NCBI RefSeq assembly: GCF_044457565.1
Contig: NZ_JBITGZ010000004.1
Span: 124,001-188,000, forward strand
Origin: Kitasatospora sp044457565
GTDB lineage: Bacteria; Actinomycetota; Actinomycetes; Streptomycetales; Streptomycetaceae
Reading direction: 5' to 3'
DNA length: 64,000 bases
The notes under the pieces are model-generated. The model was given only the letters and a program-made list of their open reading frames with translations, had not been told where the DNA came from and searched no databases. The first letter of the stretch is position 1. Each line of letters begins with the position of its first letter. Below are positions 25,198 to 37,200 of the stretch, in pieces. Position numbers and translations under genes: made by a program.

Positions 25198-25217
25198 GGG
25201 GTGATCAGGTGTGGTGG

Positions 25218-28200
25218 TCAGGGGCGGTGCTTCTTGTGGGCCGCCTTCCCAGGGTTGGTGATCACCAGACCGCCGCCGAGGGGTGGCTCCTCCCAGCGGG
25301 CGAGGGCCTTCTTGTTCCCGGCTGTCAGGATGTCGAATGCGGCTCGATACCGCTCCTGGGTCATTCCGAGCATCTGGGCGAGGTCGTGCGTTGCGTCGCG
25401 GACCTTGGCCTTCGCCCTTGCGTCGAGCAGCCCCAGGAGGGTCACGGCGTCGGCGTTGTCGGCGGCCCAGTCGGGCAGTGCGGCCACGGCGGGTGCGGAT
25501 GCGCCCGCAGGGGCGGGGGCGGGTTCCGGTACGGCGACCGGCTCGGGACGGACGTAGGCGGCAGCACGTTGGGCGGCGTCGTTGCGGTACCTCTCCAGGG
25601 CGGCCTCGATCAGCTGCCCGTAGGCGCCGTCCTCGTGGTAGCCGGGTTCGCCGCTGAGCGGATGGGTGGGGCGGGACAGCGGGTCGTAGGGGACGCCGAA
25701 GTTCCGCGCCATGTCCATCACGAAGTGGAAGCGGTGGATGTCCGTGATGTCCCGGCGGTAGTCGGTGTACCAGAACGCGAACAGGGCGTAGGCCAGGGTC
25801 TTCTTGGTGGCCACGTCGGCATTCGCGGTGTGCGCGAGCCTGATCAGCTTGCCGGTGGTCCGCGACGGTCCGAGGGACACGGGGTAGCCGAGCCGGCCGG
25901 CGGTCCGCACGTGCGGGTTCTGCTGGTTGGGGGTGTTCTCCTTCCCGCGGAAGGGCTCTCCCGGGCCGCGCGACTGGACGGGTTCCCGGCTCAGTGCGGG
26001 CACGAAGGAGCTGGTGTCGAGGTGCTGGTCCAGGAAGGTCCAGCCCGGGAGGTGCGCCTCCGCGACGTCGTCCGGGGCCCCCGGGAGTACGTAGCCCTCG
26101 AATTCCTGATCGGACACGTTGACGTGCGACCGCAGCGCCTCCTCCTTGTACATGAGCTCGGCCACGTCGTGAACGGCCGCGACGAGGGTGGCGAAGGACT
26201 TCCCCTCGGGGTCGGCGAGGACGTTCGCGACCGTCTCGTTGAAGTCGACGTAGGGCAGGTAGAGGCGCTGCCTGTCCTGCGGGGGAACGTCGGCGGGGCG
26301 ACGGGCGAGCTGAGCGCGCAGTCCCACGGTCTGCTGCTCGTGCTGCTGGAGCCAGGTGGCGAGGTCCGTACGGACGAAGTTCTCCATCCGGGCGCGGATC
26401 AGCTCGTCCCCGCGGACATGCGCGGCGAGACTCCTCTCGACCTCGATCATCGGCAGGGACTTCACCCGGTCGAGGACCGCCGAGGCGGCGTCCTGCTCAT
26501 TGTCGTACCAGCGGGTCATGGCGTCCGGGGCGTCCGTCGGCCGACCGGTCCCGTCCGCGGGCGGGTTCTGCGGCGCGCGTGTGTTGATCCACTCGTCGAT
26601 GACGTGGATGATCGCCGGCCGTAGCGCCGGATCCGTCCAGCGACGCGTGAGCGGTGAAGCGGTGCCGAGCCCGGTCTCGATCTGTGCGTGGACGGCTTCG
26701 GCCTGGCCTTCTCCTACGGCGGTCTTGCTCCTGACGTGCAGGACCCGGGGTGTCGGCCACCGGCTCGGCTCCGGGGCCGGTGTCTCGGTCACCGTGGTGG
26801 GCCGAGCGGTCGGGGTCGGGTCGGGGGCGGTGTTCGGGTGGTCGCGGAGGACGGTGGTGTGGTCGACGGTGCTCTCGATGACGTCCAGGTAGTGGGCGGG
26901 GAGTTCGCCGAAGGTGCGGGTGTCCGCCATCAGGCCCTGGCGGTGGACGGTGTTGCGCGGCTCGGTGACCAGGACCAGGTCATCGCCCCTGCGGCGCACC
27001 ACGAGGTGGGTGTCGGTGTGCCGGAAGAGGGTGTTGCCGGCGTACTCGTCCTTGAGTCCGAGGTAGTGCAGGAGCTCGTGCACGACGATGGGCAGGTGGG
27101 CGGTGTCGTGGGCCGGGTCGACGGGCAGGTTCCAGGTGCGTTGGTCGGCGTCGACGAGGTGGTCGTGGCGCGTGATCGTGATCTCTTCGGGGTGGCCGTT
27201 GCTGGGCAGCAGTTTCACGTCCAGGTGGAACTGGTCGCCCGACCGGGGCAGGGCCAGGCCGGTGTTGAGGTGCTCGTCCACGGCCTGCTGGATGCGGCCT
27301 TGGACGGCGGTGAGTTCGGCCGTCGTGGGGACGCCGTCGGTGAGGCGGACGGGGAGCGAGAGTGTGTGGTGGCGTACCCAGGTGCCGTTGGCGGCCTGGA
27401 CACGTCGGACTTCGGAGCGGATCAGGGCCTGGGTGCCCGCCAGCGTGCCGGGGGCGCGGTCGGTGAACGGGTGCCGGGCCGGGTCGAACTGCTCGGTGTG
27501 CACGGTGGCGGCCGGTGCCGTATCGAGCCGGCGGCGCCAGTCCGCTCCGGCCGGCTGCGGCACCCGCCGGGCCGGCTCCCGTACGGGGGTGTGGTCTTCG
27601 CCGGTGGTGTGGGAGATTCCGGTGGTGTGGGAGGGGGCGTTGGGGCTGTTCCAGGGGTGCGTCGGGCCGCTCCCGGGGCGGACTTCGTAGTGGTTACCGC
27701 TCAGCACCAGGTCGATCTGCGGCAGGCCGCCGGGTGCCTGGTTGAGGGGCACCATCTGCTGCACAGGGGTGCCGTCCTGATGGATGTTGATCACGATGCC
27801 GAGGGCGGAGGCCACCAGCGTGACTGCCAGATCCCCTTCGTGCCCGGCCCAGTCGCCGAGGGTCTCGACCAGGCGGAACAGATCCGCGACCTGCTCGCCG
27901 TTGTCGAGGGCCAGCTGATGCACAGGGCCGCTGTTCTGCTGCATCCAGTCGAACACATGCCGACGCAGCCTCAGGGCTGCACCGGAGGAGGGGGGCTGAT
28001 TGAACCGCGCGACGTTGACGGCGTGGTAGAGGCAGTTGCCGTCCGGGGGAATGGACCAGTGACCGGTGGCCGGGCCGGGCTGAGGGTGTTCGGCCGGGCG
28101 GTCCGGGAGGGGCTCGCCCAGGTCCGGCCGAAGCCGCAGATTGATCTCCGTGGGCTTGCCACGTCCGCTGCCGTCGAAGGGGAGAATCCGACGGGGCGGC

Positions 28201-31200
28201 CGGCCCTCCTGCTCGACGTTGATCACCACGTTTCGCGTCGAGGCCACGAACCGGGCGGCCAGGTCCCCGACCTCGCCCCTCCAGGGTGCGCCGGTGCCGA
28301 GCAGGTTGAGCAGGGCGGGGAGGTCCACGTCGTCCCGCGAGAGCTCCTTGGTCACCAGCTCCAGGATCTTCGGACGCAGCACCCAGCGGAGTACGTCCGT
28401 CCTGAGTGCCTCGGCCTCCTTCCGGACTGCGTGGCGCTCCTTGAGGGCGGCTTCGTCCGCCGTGTGGGCCGTCGATGCCTCGCTCCGGAGGGACTGGGCC
28501 TCGTTTCGGAGGATTTCGGTCGCCTTGTTGAACGCCTTCTCCTCCATGGCGAATGCCGCGCGGTCGGGCTTCTTGCGCGCTGCGTCCGCCCTCTTACGCT
28601 GTGCCTCGGCCTTCGTGCGTTCTGCCTCGGCCTTCTCGCGTTCTGCGTCGGCAGTCCTGCGGGTGACCTCGTCGTTGTTCTCTGACGCAGTCTTCGCGCG
28701 CTCTTTGGCAGCCGTGCCTTCGGCCTCTGCCCTGTCGCGTTCGGCCTCGGCCTTCCTGGCCTTCCAGTAGAGCCGCTCGGCTTCTCGGCGGGCGGCGACG
28801 GCCTCCTTGATGAGGTCCGTGACCTCGGCGCGGAGCTGCCCGATCCGCTGGCGAAACACCTCGGGATCCCCGCCGACCCGCATGGGGGAGCTCTCCGTTC
28901 GGCGCCGTGCCTCAAGGAAGGCGTGATAGAGGTAGTCGCCCTCCGGGGGAATCCCGGCAGGTTCCGCGTGGTGGAAGCCGCCCAACGCCCTGGCGGCGGC
29001 CAGGTGACGTTCCCGAACCTCGTCGGCGAGCTGGATCGGCCCGAACAGCAGGTACTCGAAGCGGCGGCCCATCTGGATCACCGGTGAGTTTCGCGCCAGC
29101 GCCTGGGCGACCAGCGGCCGGTGGTCGGGCGAGATGCCGGCCGCGATGTCCTCGAAGGGCGCGGCCATGCGCACCGAGACGCCGTCCGCGAGCGTGTTGT
29201 GCGGAAGGGATCCGAGCTGCCGGGCGATGTCCGGCGGCAGGATGTTCGGCATCCTCAGCGCGTGGTTCGGCCGGCGGTGCTCCAGGGTCAGGTAGTCGAC
29301 AGGATTCCTGCGCTGGTAGCTGTCACGGTGGGCGGCCAGCCTGACCCCGAGTTTCGCACCCCTGGCGTTGATCCCGGGTGCGTCATTACTGAACAGCCGG
29401 CCCTGCACCGTGTTCAGCGCGCGATGGCTCTGACGCAGGACACGCTTTCCCTTGTTGCTCTTGAGGAAGTCGTAGGCGAGGCGGGATAGGTCGGTGGCCA
29501 CCGCGCCGTCGCGGGGGGCGTTGCGGAAGGCAGTACCGCGGAACGGCAGTCGGCCGTTCTCGGCGTCGGCCTTCACCTGCGCGCTCAGTTCATCCTGTCC
29601 ACGCTGAGGGCGCACACCGGGGACCTCGTGCGACTCACTGGTACGGGGCATGTCGACCGTCGGTGGCAGCTCGCCCCAGGTGGAAGCGTGGCGACGGTGC
29701 AACTCCCAGGCGTTCAACCGGTTCAACCCGCGCCCCAGCCCTTCGAACTCGGCTCCGGCCGGGCCGAACCGGGGCAGCGGGCGACTGCCCTGGTGACGAA
29801 GCACGGCGGCGCCGTCGATGAACAGGTTGGGTTCGGGGGCGTACGGCAGCTGTGGATGGGACGCCGATTGGCCTTCCCGCGCCAGCATGTCGTCGGCGAC
29901 GGCCGCCTGGAACTCGTCCAGGAACCTCACGGCCTCGTTGGGGTTCGTCAGTTCGACCGGCTTCGTCGCCAGGAACTTCACGAGCCGTTCGGTGGGGGCC
30001 TTCTTGGTGGGGTCCGACCTCCGCTCGGCCACGGCCAGCTTCTCTGCCTCGAACCGGTCGGTGATATCCCTGATCAGGCGCTCGCGTTGCGCTCCTTCGG
30101 CATGGCCGGGCACGCGGTAGCCGCCCGTCATCATCAGCGGCCGTTCGACCAGGGACTGCGGCTCGCCGGTGTCGATGTAGTGGTGGGTGTCGTCGAACAC
30201 CTCGCTGTGGTCGCCGCGCGGTTCGATCTCCATCGAGTCGTGCTGCTCGTCGATGAGCTGCTCGAAGTACTCGAAGACGTGCCGACCGTCCGGCACGGTC
30301 CGCGGGCCGGTGTCGAAGTCCTGGATCGCGACATAGGGGTGGTGCTGGGCGTCGATGAAGTAGTGGACCGCTTGAGCGTGCTGCGGACTGTTCAGCAGCT
30401 CGTTTCGCATGGCCCCGAACGGGAACGTGCCGTTGAAGGGGGTCTGCTGAACCAGCACCACCTCGGGCATCATGGGTCCCATCCGTGCGCGGAGGTCCTC
30501 CGAATCGATCAGCTGCCGCGCGCGCTGCATCGCCGCGGGGAGCAGGCCTGCCTCGGCTCCCGGGGCGTTGATACCGATCACGACCACCACCCGGCCGCGG
30601 AAGCCGTCATCCAGCCCCGCCAGCAGGCTGCTGATCACCTCGGGGATCTGGTGCACCTGGCGGTGGCCGGCCATGGTGTTGACGACGAAGGCCAGCGGGC
30701 GGCCCTCCCTCGTGCTCCGTTCGACGAAGGTGAGGTAGCCGTGGTCGGTGGACAGGTCCGGCGCCGGTTCGAGACCCTCCGTGGCGTCGGTCATCTCCTC
30801 GTCCCCATCGTCGATTCTCTCGCCCGGCCTGGGGGCCTGGGCGGCGGGGTGGGTGAGCGGCTCGTCCGGTGGCAGCTTGTCGATGCCGGTGGGTGGGAGT
30901 GGTGGGTGGTCGGTCGTGGGTAGCGGGTGGTCGCGTAGGGGTGTGCCGTCCTCGCTGATCCGCTCGATCTCGTCGAGATGACGGTCGGACAGGGTGAGGT
31001 CGGGTTGGTGGTGGGTGCGGGCCATCAGGCCGTCGGCGCCGGGTCGGGGACGGTTGTGGGGTGTGTCGTGGTCGTGGTACTCGTCGACCAGACCGGCGTA
31101 GTGCATGAGCTCGTGCAGCAGGTCGGCATCGCTGTGGGCGAGATCGAGGTGGTGTTGGTCGGCTCGCTGCGGAGCCGCGGTGCGGGGGCCGTGTGGGCCG

Positions 31201-34200
31201 GTGAGGTCGATCGCCTGGGCGTGGTGGGGGGCGTGGGTGAACGTCAGCTCGATGTGGAGTTGGTCGCCGGAGCGGGGGAGGAGCAGGCCGACGTTCAGGT
31301 GTTGGTCGAGAAGTTGGCGCATCCGGGTCTGGAAGCCCGCGAGGTGCTGGTCCGTCACCCCCGGTCCGTAGCGGACCGGCAGGTGGAAGGAGATCAGGCG
31401 TACCCAGCGGCCGTCGTCCGCCTGGATCCGGCGGGCGGTGTTGCGGATGTAGACCATGCGGCCGGCCAGGAGGCCGGGCTGCCAGGCGAAGGTCTCGCGG
31501 GAGGGCCGGAACCGCTCGGTGTTGCGCGCTGCCGCCGGTGCGGAGTCGCGACGTTGCTGCCACTGGTCCGGGGTGATCGGAGGCAGGACACGGCGCTCCT
31601 GCTCCTGCTCGGGCTCCCGCTGGGCGGTGCCGCTCTCGTCCTGGATGGGCTCCGGGGCCGGTGTCTCGGTCAGCGCGGTGGGCCGAGCGGTCGGGGTCGG
31701 GTCGGGGGCGGTGTTCGGGTGGTCGCGGAGGACGGCGGTGTGGTCGACGGTGCTCTCGATGACGTCCAGGTAGTGGGCGGGGAGTTCGCCGAAGGCGCGG
31801 GTGTCCGCCATCAGGCCCTGGCGGTGGACGGTGTTGCGCGGCTCGGTGACCAGGACCAGGTCATCGCCCCTGCGGCGTACGACGGAGTGGGTGTCGGTGT
31901 GCCGGAAGAGGGTGTTGCCGGCGTACTCGTCCTTGAGTCCGAGGTAGTGCAGGAGCTCGTGCACGACGATGGGCAGGTGGGCGGTGTCGTGGGTGGGGTC
32001 GGTGGGCAGGTTCCAGGTGCGTTGGTCGGCGTCGACGAGGTGGTCGTGGCGCGTGATCGTGATCTCTTCGGGGTGGCCGTTGCTGGGCAGCAGTTTCACG
32101 TCCAGGTGGAACTGGTCGCCTGATCGGGGCAGGGCCAGGCCGGTGTTGAGGTGCTCGTCCACGGCCTGCTGGATGCGGCTTTGGACGGTGGTGAGTTCGG
32201 CCGTGGTGGGGACGCCGTCGGTGAGGCGGACGGGGAGCGAGAGTGTGTGGTGGCGTACCCAGGTGCCGTTGGCGGCCTGGACACGTCGGACTTCGGAGCG
32301 GATCAGGGCCTGGGTGCCCGCGAGTGCGCCGGGGGCGCGGTCGGTGAGCGGGTGTCGGGCGGGGTCGAACTGCTCGGTGTGCACGGTGGCGGCGGGTGCC
32401 TGATCGAGTCGGTGGCGCCAGTCCGCTCCGGCCGGCTGCGGCACCCGCCGGGCCGGCTCCCGTACGGCGATGCCGTCCGCGGCGATGGCGGGGGAGGTGC
32501 CGGGAGCAGGGGCATTCGGAGTGCGGTCTCGCCGAACCCTCTGGTGGGACCGGTCACCGTCGGGGTCGGTGCCGGGGTCGTCGCCGTCCCGAGGACGCTT
32601 CGAGATGGGCGGTGCGTCCCCGAGAGGAGCGGGAGGGGTAATCCGGTGGATCGGGTGGACCTCGTAGTGGTTGCCCCGGGTATGCAGCAGATGGATCTCC
32701 GGCATGCCGTCGGCTGCCCCGCCGATGGGCACCATTCGCTGTGGCGGGACGTGGTCCTGATGGATGGTGATCGCGATCCCCAGGGTGGAGGCGATCAGCG
32801 TCATCGCCACATCCCCCTCCTGGCCGGCCCAGTCCCTGGGGGTCCCCACCAGGGAGCGCAGGGTGTCGGCATGCGTGGCGTTGTTGTAGGCCAGCTCGTC
32901 CACGCGCTCGCGGTTCTCGGGTCGCTGCATCCATTCGAGCACCTGCCGGCGCAGGCCCCAGGCTGTCAGGGCGGAGGGCCGCTGATCGAACCTCGCGGCA
33001 TTGACGGCATGGTAGAGGCAGTCGCCGTCGTCGGGGATGTTCCAGACACCGGTCCGGGGGTGGCGCCCGGGAGACAGCTCACCGCCGACCGGCGGGAGTT
33101 CCCCGATGACCGGAAGGTCCGGGCGAATCCCGTCCGGGTCGCGCTGAAGCCGCACGTCGATGCGCTCAAGGCTGTCGGGTCGGCTTGCAGCGAAGGGGAC
33201 GATCCGACGTGGCAGCCGGCCCTCCTGCTCGACGTTGATCACCCGGTTTCGAGCCGAGGCCACGAACCGGGCGGCCAGGTCTCCGACCTCGCCCCTCCAG
33301 GGTGCGCCGGTGCCGAGCAGGTTGAGCAGGGCGGGGAGGTCCACCGTGTCCCTTGAGACCTCCCTGGTGACCACCTCAAGGTTCTTCGGACGCAGTACCC
33401 AGCGGAGTACGTCCGTCCGCAGTGCCTCGGCCTCCTTCCGGAGCGCGTGGCTCGCCTTGCGGGCGGCTTCGTCCCCCGTGCGGAGGGCCTCGGCCTCGCT
33501 CCGGAGGGCCTGGGCCTCCCTGCGGAGGGCTTCGGTCGCGTTGTCGTACGCCAGGTCCTCCGTGCGGAGTGCCTGGGCTTCGAGCTTCTTGCGCGCGGCC
33601 TCGGCCTTCCTGCGTTCCACTTCGGCCGCCTTACGTTCGGTCTCGGCCTTCGTGGCGTCCGCTTCGGCGCTCCTACGTGCGACCTCGTCCTTGTTCTGCG
33701 CCGCCTTCTTCGCGCGGACCTTGGCGTCCTTGTGTTCGGCCGCGGCGGCGTCACGCCTGGCCTCGGCTTCTCTGGCCGGCCTGCGGAACGCTGCGGCCTC
33801 TCCCCGGGCGGCGACGGCCTGCTTGATGAGCTTCTTGTTCTCCGCGTGGAGCTGCCCGGCCTGCTGACGAAGCGCCTCGGGAGCCTCACCGGAACGCCGG
33901 GCCGGGGAGGCCTCCGTGCGGTGCAGTGCCTCAAGGACAACGTGATAGAGGTAGTCGCCCTCCCGCGGGATTCCGGCGGCCTCCGCAGGACGGGAGCCAC
34001 CCAGCCTGCCGATTGCGGCAAGGTGCCGCTCGCGAACCTCGTCGGCGAGCTGTATCGGCCCGAACAGCAGGTACTCGAACTGGCGGCCCACGTGGATCAC
34101 CCGTGTGTTCCGCGCCAGCGCCTGTGCCACCAGCGTCCGGTGCTCGGGCGAGATGCCGACTGCGATGTCCTCGAAAGGCGCGGCCATGGGCACCGAGACG

Positions 34201-37200
34201 CCGTCCGCGAGGACGTTGTGCCGAAGGGATCCGAGCTCGCGGGCAACCTCGGGCGGCAGGACGGTCGGCCTCGTCAGCTCGTGGTTCGGTCGGCGGTGCT
34301 CGAAGCTCAGGTAGTCGACCGGATTCCTGGGCTGATAGTTGTCGCGGTGGTTCGCGAGCCTGACACTGCGCAGGGCTCCCCTGGCGTTCGCCTTGGGCGC
34401 GTCGTTGCTGAAGAGCCGGCCCTTCACCGTGGTCAGCCCGCGATGACCCTGAGTCAGTGCTCGCTTTCCCTTCTTCCCCTTGAGGAAGTCGTAGGCGAGG
34501 CGGGACAGGTCGGTGACTATCGCGCCGTCACGGGGGACCGTGCGGAAGGCGGTGCCGCGCAACGCCAGCCGCTCGTTCTCCGCCTCGGCCCTGACCTCCG
34601 AGCTCAGCTCGTCCTGTCCACGGTCGGGACGCACACCGCGGTTCGCGTTCCACACGTTGGTGCGGGGAACCTCGGCCTCCGGTAGCAGCCTCTCCCGGGT
34701 GGGAGCGTGGTGACGGTTCAACTCCCAGGCGTTGAGCCGGTTCAGTCCTTGCCCCAGCGCTTGGAACTCGGCGCCGGCCAAGCCGAACCGGGGCAGCGGG
34801 CGACTGCCCTGGTGCGGAAGTACGGCGGCGCCGTCGATGAACAGGTTGGGTTCCGGGGCGTACGGCAGCTGCCGATGGAACCGGGCCTGAGTCTCCCGGG
34901 CCAGCATGTCGTCGTCGACGGCCTCCATGAACTCGTTGATGAACTCCTCGGACTCCCGGGGGTCCGTCAGTTCACGCGGTGTCTTCGCGAGGAACGCCTC
35001 GAGCTTCTTGCCCGGGTCGGCCTTCTTCTTCGCTGCGCGTTTGGCCACGGGGGTGTCGCCGTTGTCCGGGTCGGCCGCCTTCTCCGCCGCGAGCCTCGCC
35101 GCGTCGGCCTTCTGTTTGGCCACGGCCCGCTTCTCCGCCTCGAACCGGGTCGTGATGTCCCTGATCAGACGCGCACGATGCTCCCCCTCCGATATGCCGG
35201 GAACCCGGTAGCCACCGGTCATCATCAGCGGCCGTTCCACCGTGGACTGCCGCTCGTCGGTGCCGACGAGCCGGTCGGAATCCTCGTCGAACTCCTCGTT
35301 GTCGTACCTGCCGGGCGAGTCGAGGTCCATGTCCATGTCCATGGAATCGCGATGTTCGCCGATGAGCTGCTCGAAGTACTCGAAGACGTGCCGGCCGTCC
35401 GGCACGGTCCGCGGGCCGGTGTCGAAGTCCTGGATCGAGACGTAGGGGTGGCGGCCGGTGCTGATGAACCTGCGGACCGCCTGTGTGTGCTCCTCACTGT
35501 CCAGCAGCTCGTTGCGCATGGTCCCGAACGGGAACGCGCCGTTGAAGGGGGTCTGGCGCACCAGTACCACCTCGGGCATCAGACGGCGAAACGTCGGGCC
35601 GAAATCCTGCGCGTCGATCAACCGCTGAGCTTCCGCCATCGCCGCGTCGAGCAGGTGCGCCTCGGCCTGCCTGGCGTTGAGTCCGATCACGATCACCAGG
35701 CGGTCGCGGAAGCGCTCATCGAGCCCGTCCAACAGACCCCTGATCACCCCGGGGATCTCGTCCACCTGATGGTGGCCGGCCATGGTGTTGACGACGAAGG
35801 CCAGCTGACGGCCTTCCCTCGTGCTCCGTTCGACGAAGGTGAGGTAGCCGTGGTCGGTCGACACGTCCTGCAGACCGAGGTTGGCCATGGCGTCGATCGG
35901 GAGCGCGACGTGCGCTTGCTGCCCGCTGGACGAGCTGGTCATCTCCTCGTCGTCGCTCCCGGAGCGCGACATTCCCTCCTCGTCGTCGTCGCCGACCGTG
36001 TAGGTGTGCTGTAGCCGTGGCACGGTGAAGTTGTCGCCGGGGGTCCGCCGTCCGGGCGGGGCTTGGGCGGCGGGGTGGGTGAGCGGTTCGTTCGGTGGCA
36101 GTCGGTCGGGGGCGGTGGTCCGGAGTGGTGGGTGGTCGGTTGTGGGCAGGGGGTGGTCGCGCAGTGGTGTGCCGTCCTCGCTGATTCGCTCGATGTCGGC
36201 GAGGTGGCGGTCGGAGAGGGTGAGGTCGGGCAGTTGGTCGGTGCGTGCCATGAGGCTGTTGGTGTCGGGACGGGTGGTGCTGCGGGGTGTGTCGTGGTCG
36301 TGGTATTCGTCGACGAGACCGGCGTAGTGCAGGAGTTCGTGCAGTAGGTCGGCGTCGCTGTGGGCGAGATCGAGGTGGTGTTGGTCGGCTCGTGGCGGAG
36401 TTGCGGTCCGGGGCTCGTGGGGGCCGGTGAGTTCGATCGCCTGGGCGTGTTGTGGGGCGTGGGTGAATGTGAGCTCGACGTGCAGTTGGTCGCCGGAGCG
36501 GGGGAGGCGCAGGCCGGTGTTGAGGTGCTGGTCGAGCAGTTCGCGCATTCGGCTTTGGAAGCCTGTGAGTTGTTCGTCCGTTACTCCCGGTCCGTAGCGG
36601 ACCGGGAGGTGGAAGGAGATCAGGCGGATCCAGCGGCCGTCGTCCGCCTGGATCCGGCGGACGGTGTTGTGGATGTAGACCATGCGGCCGGCCAGGAGGC
36701 CCGGCTGCCAGGTGAACTTCTCGCGGGAGGGCAGGAAGCGTTCGCTGTCGCGGGTTACCGCGGGCGCGGAGTCGCGGCGGTCCTGCCACTGGTCCGGGGT
36801 GATCGGGGGCAGGACGCGGCGCTCCTGCTCCTGTTCCTGCTTCGGTTCGGCCTCCCGCTGCGCGGTGCCGCTCTCGTCCCGGGTGGGCTCCGGGGCCGGT
36901 ACGTGCGTCGGCTCCGGTACGGGTGTCGATTCCGGTACGTGCGTGGGCTCCGGTACGGGGGACCGGGTCGGCTCGTGCACGGTGGTGGGCAGGTCCGGCC
37001 GCCGGACGGCGGCAGGTGCCGGCGCGGCCTGATCGGCGGGCCGGGGCGCGAGCATCGCGTCCAGGTCCGCGGTGGTGGGGATCGCGGAGCCGTCGAGGTC
37101 GGACCGCAGGGCGATGGGGTCGGCCTCGGTCTCGGTGTGGCTGCTGGTGTCGCTGTCCGTGTCGCTCTCGGATCCGTCGCGCTGCGCCCGCTGACGTTCC

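Noticed and set aside
26688..33356. Long plus-strand frames opposite the repeated metallopeptidase modules
   Set aside because: They duplicate because the sense modules duplicate; no family motifs and no ribosome binding sites.
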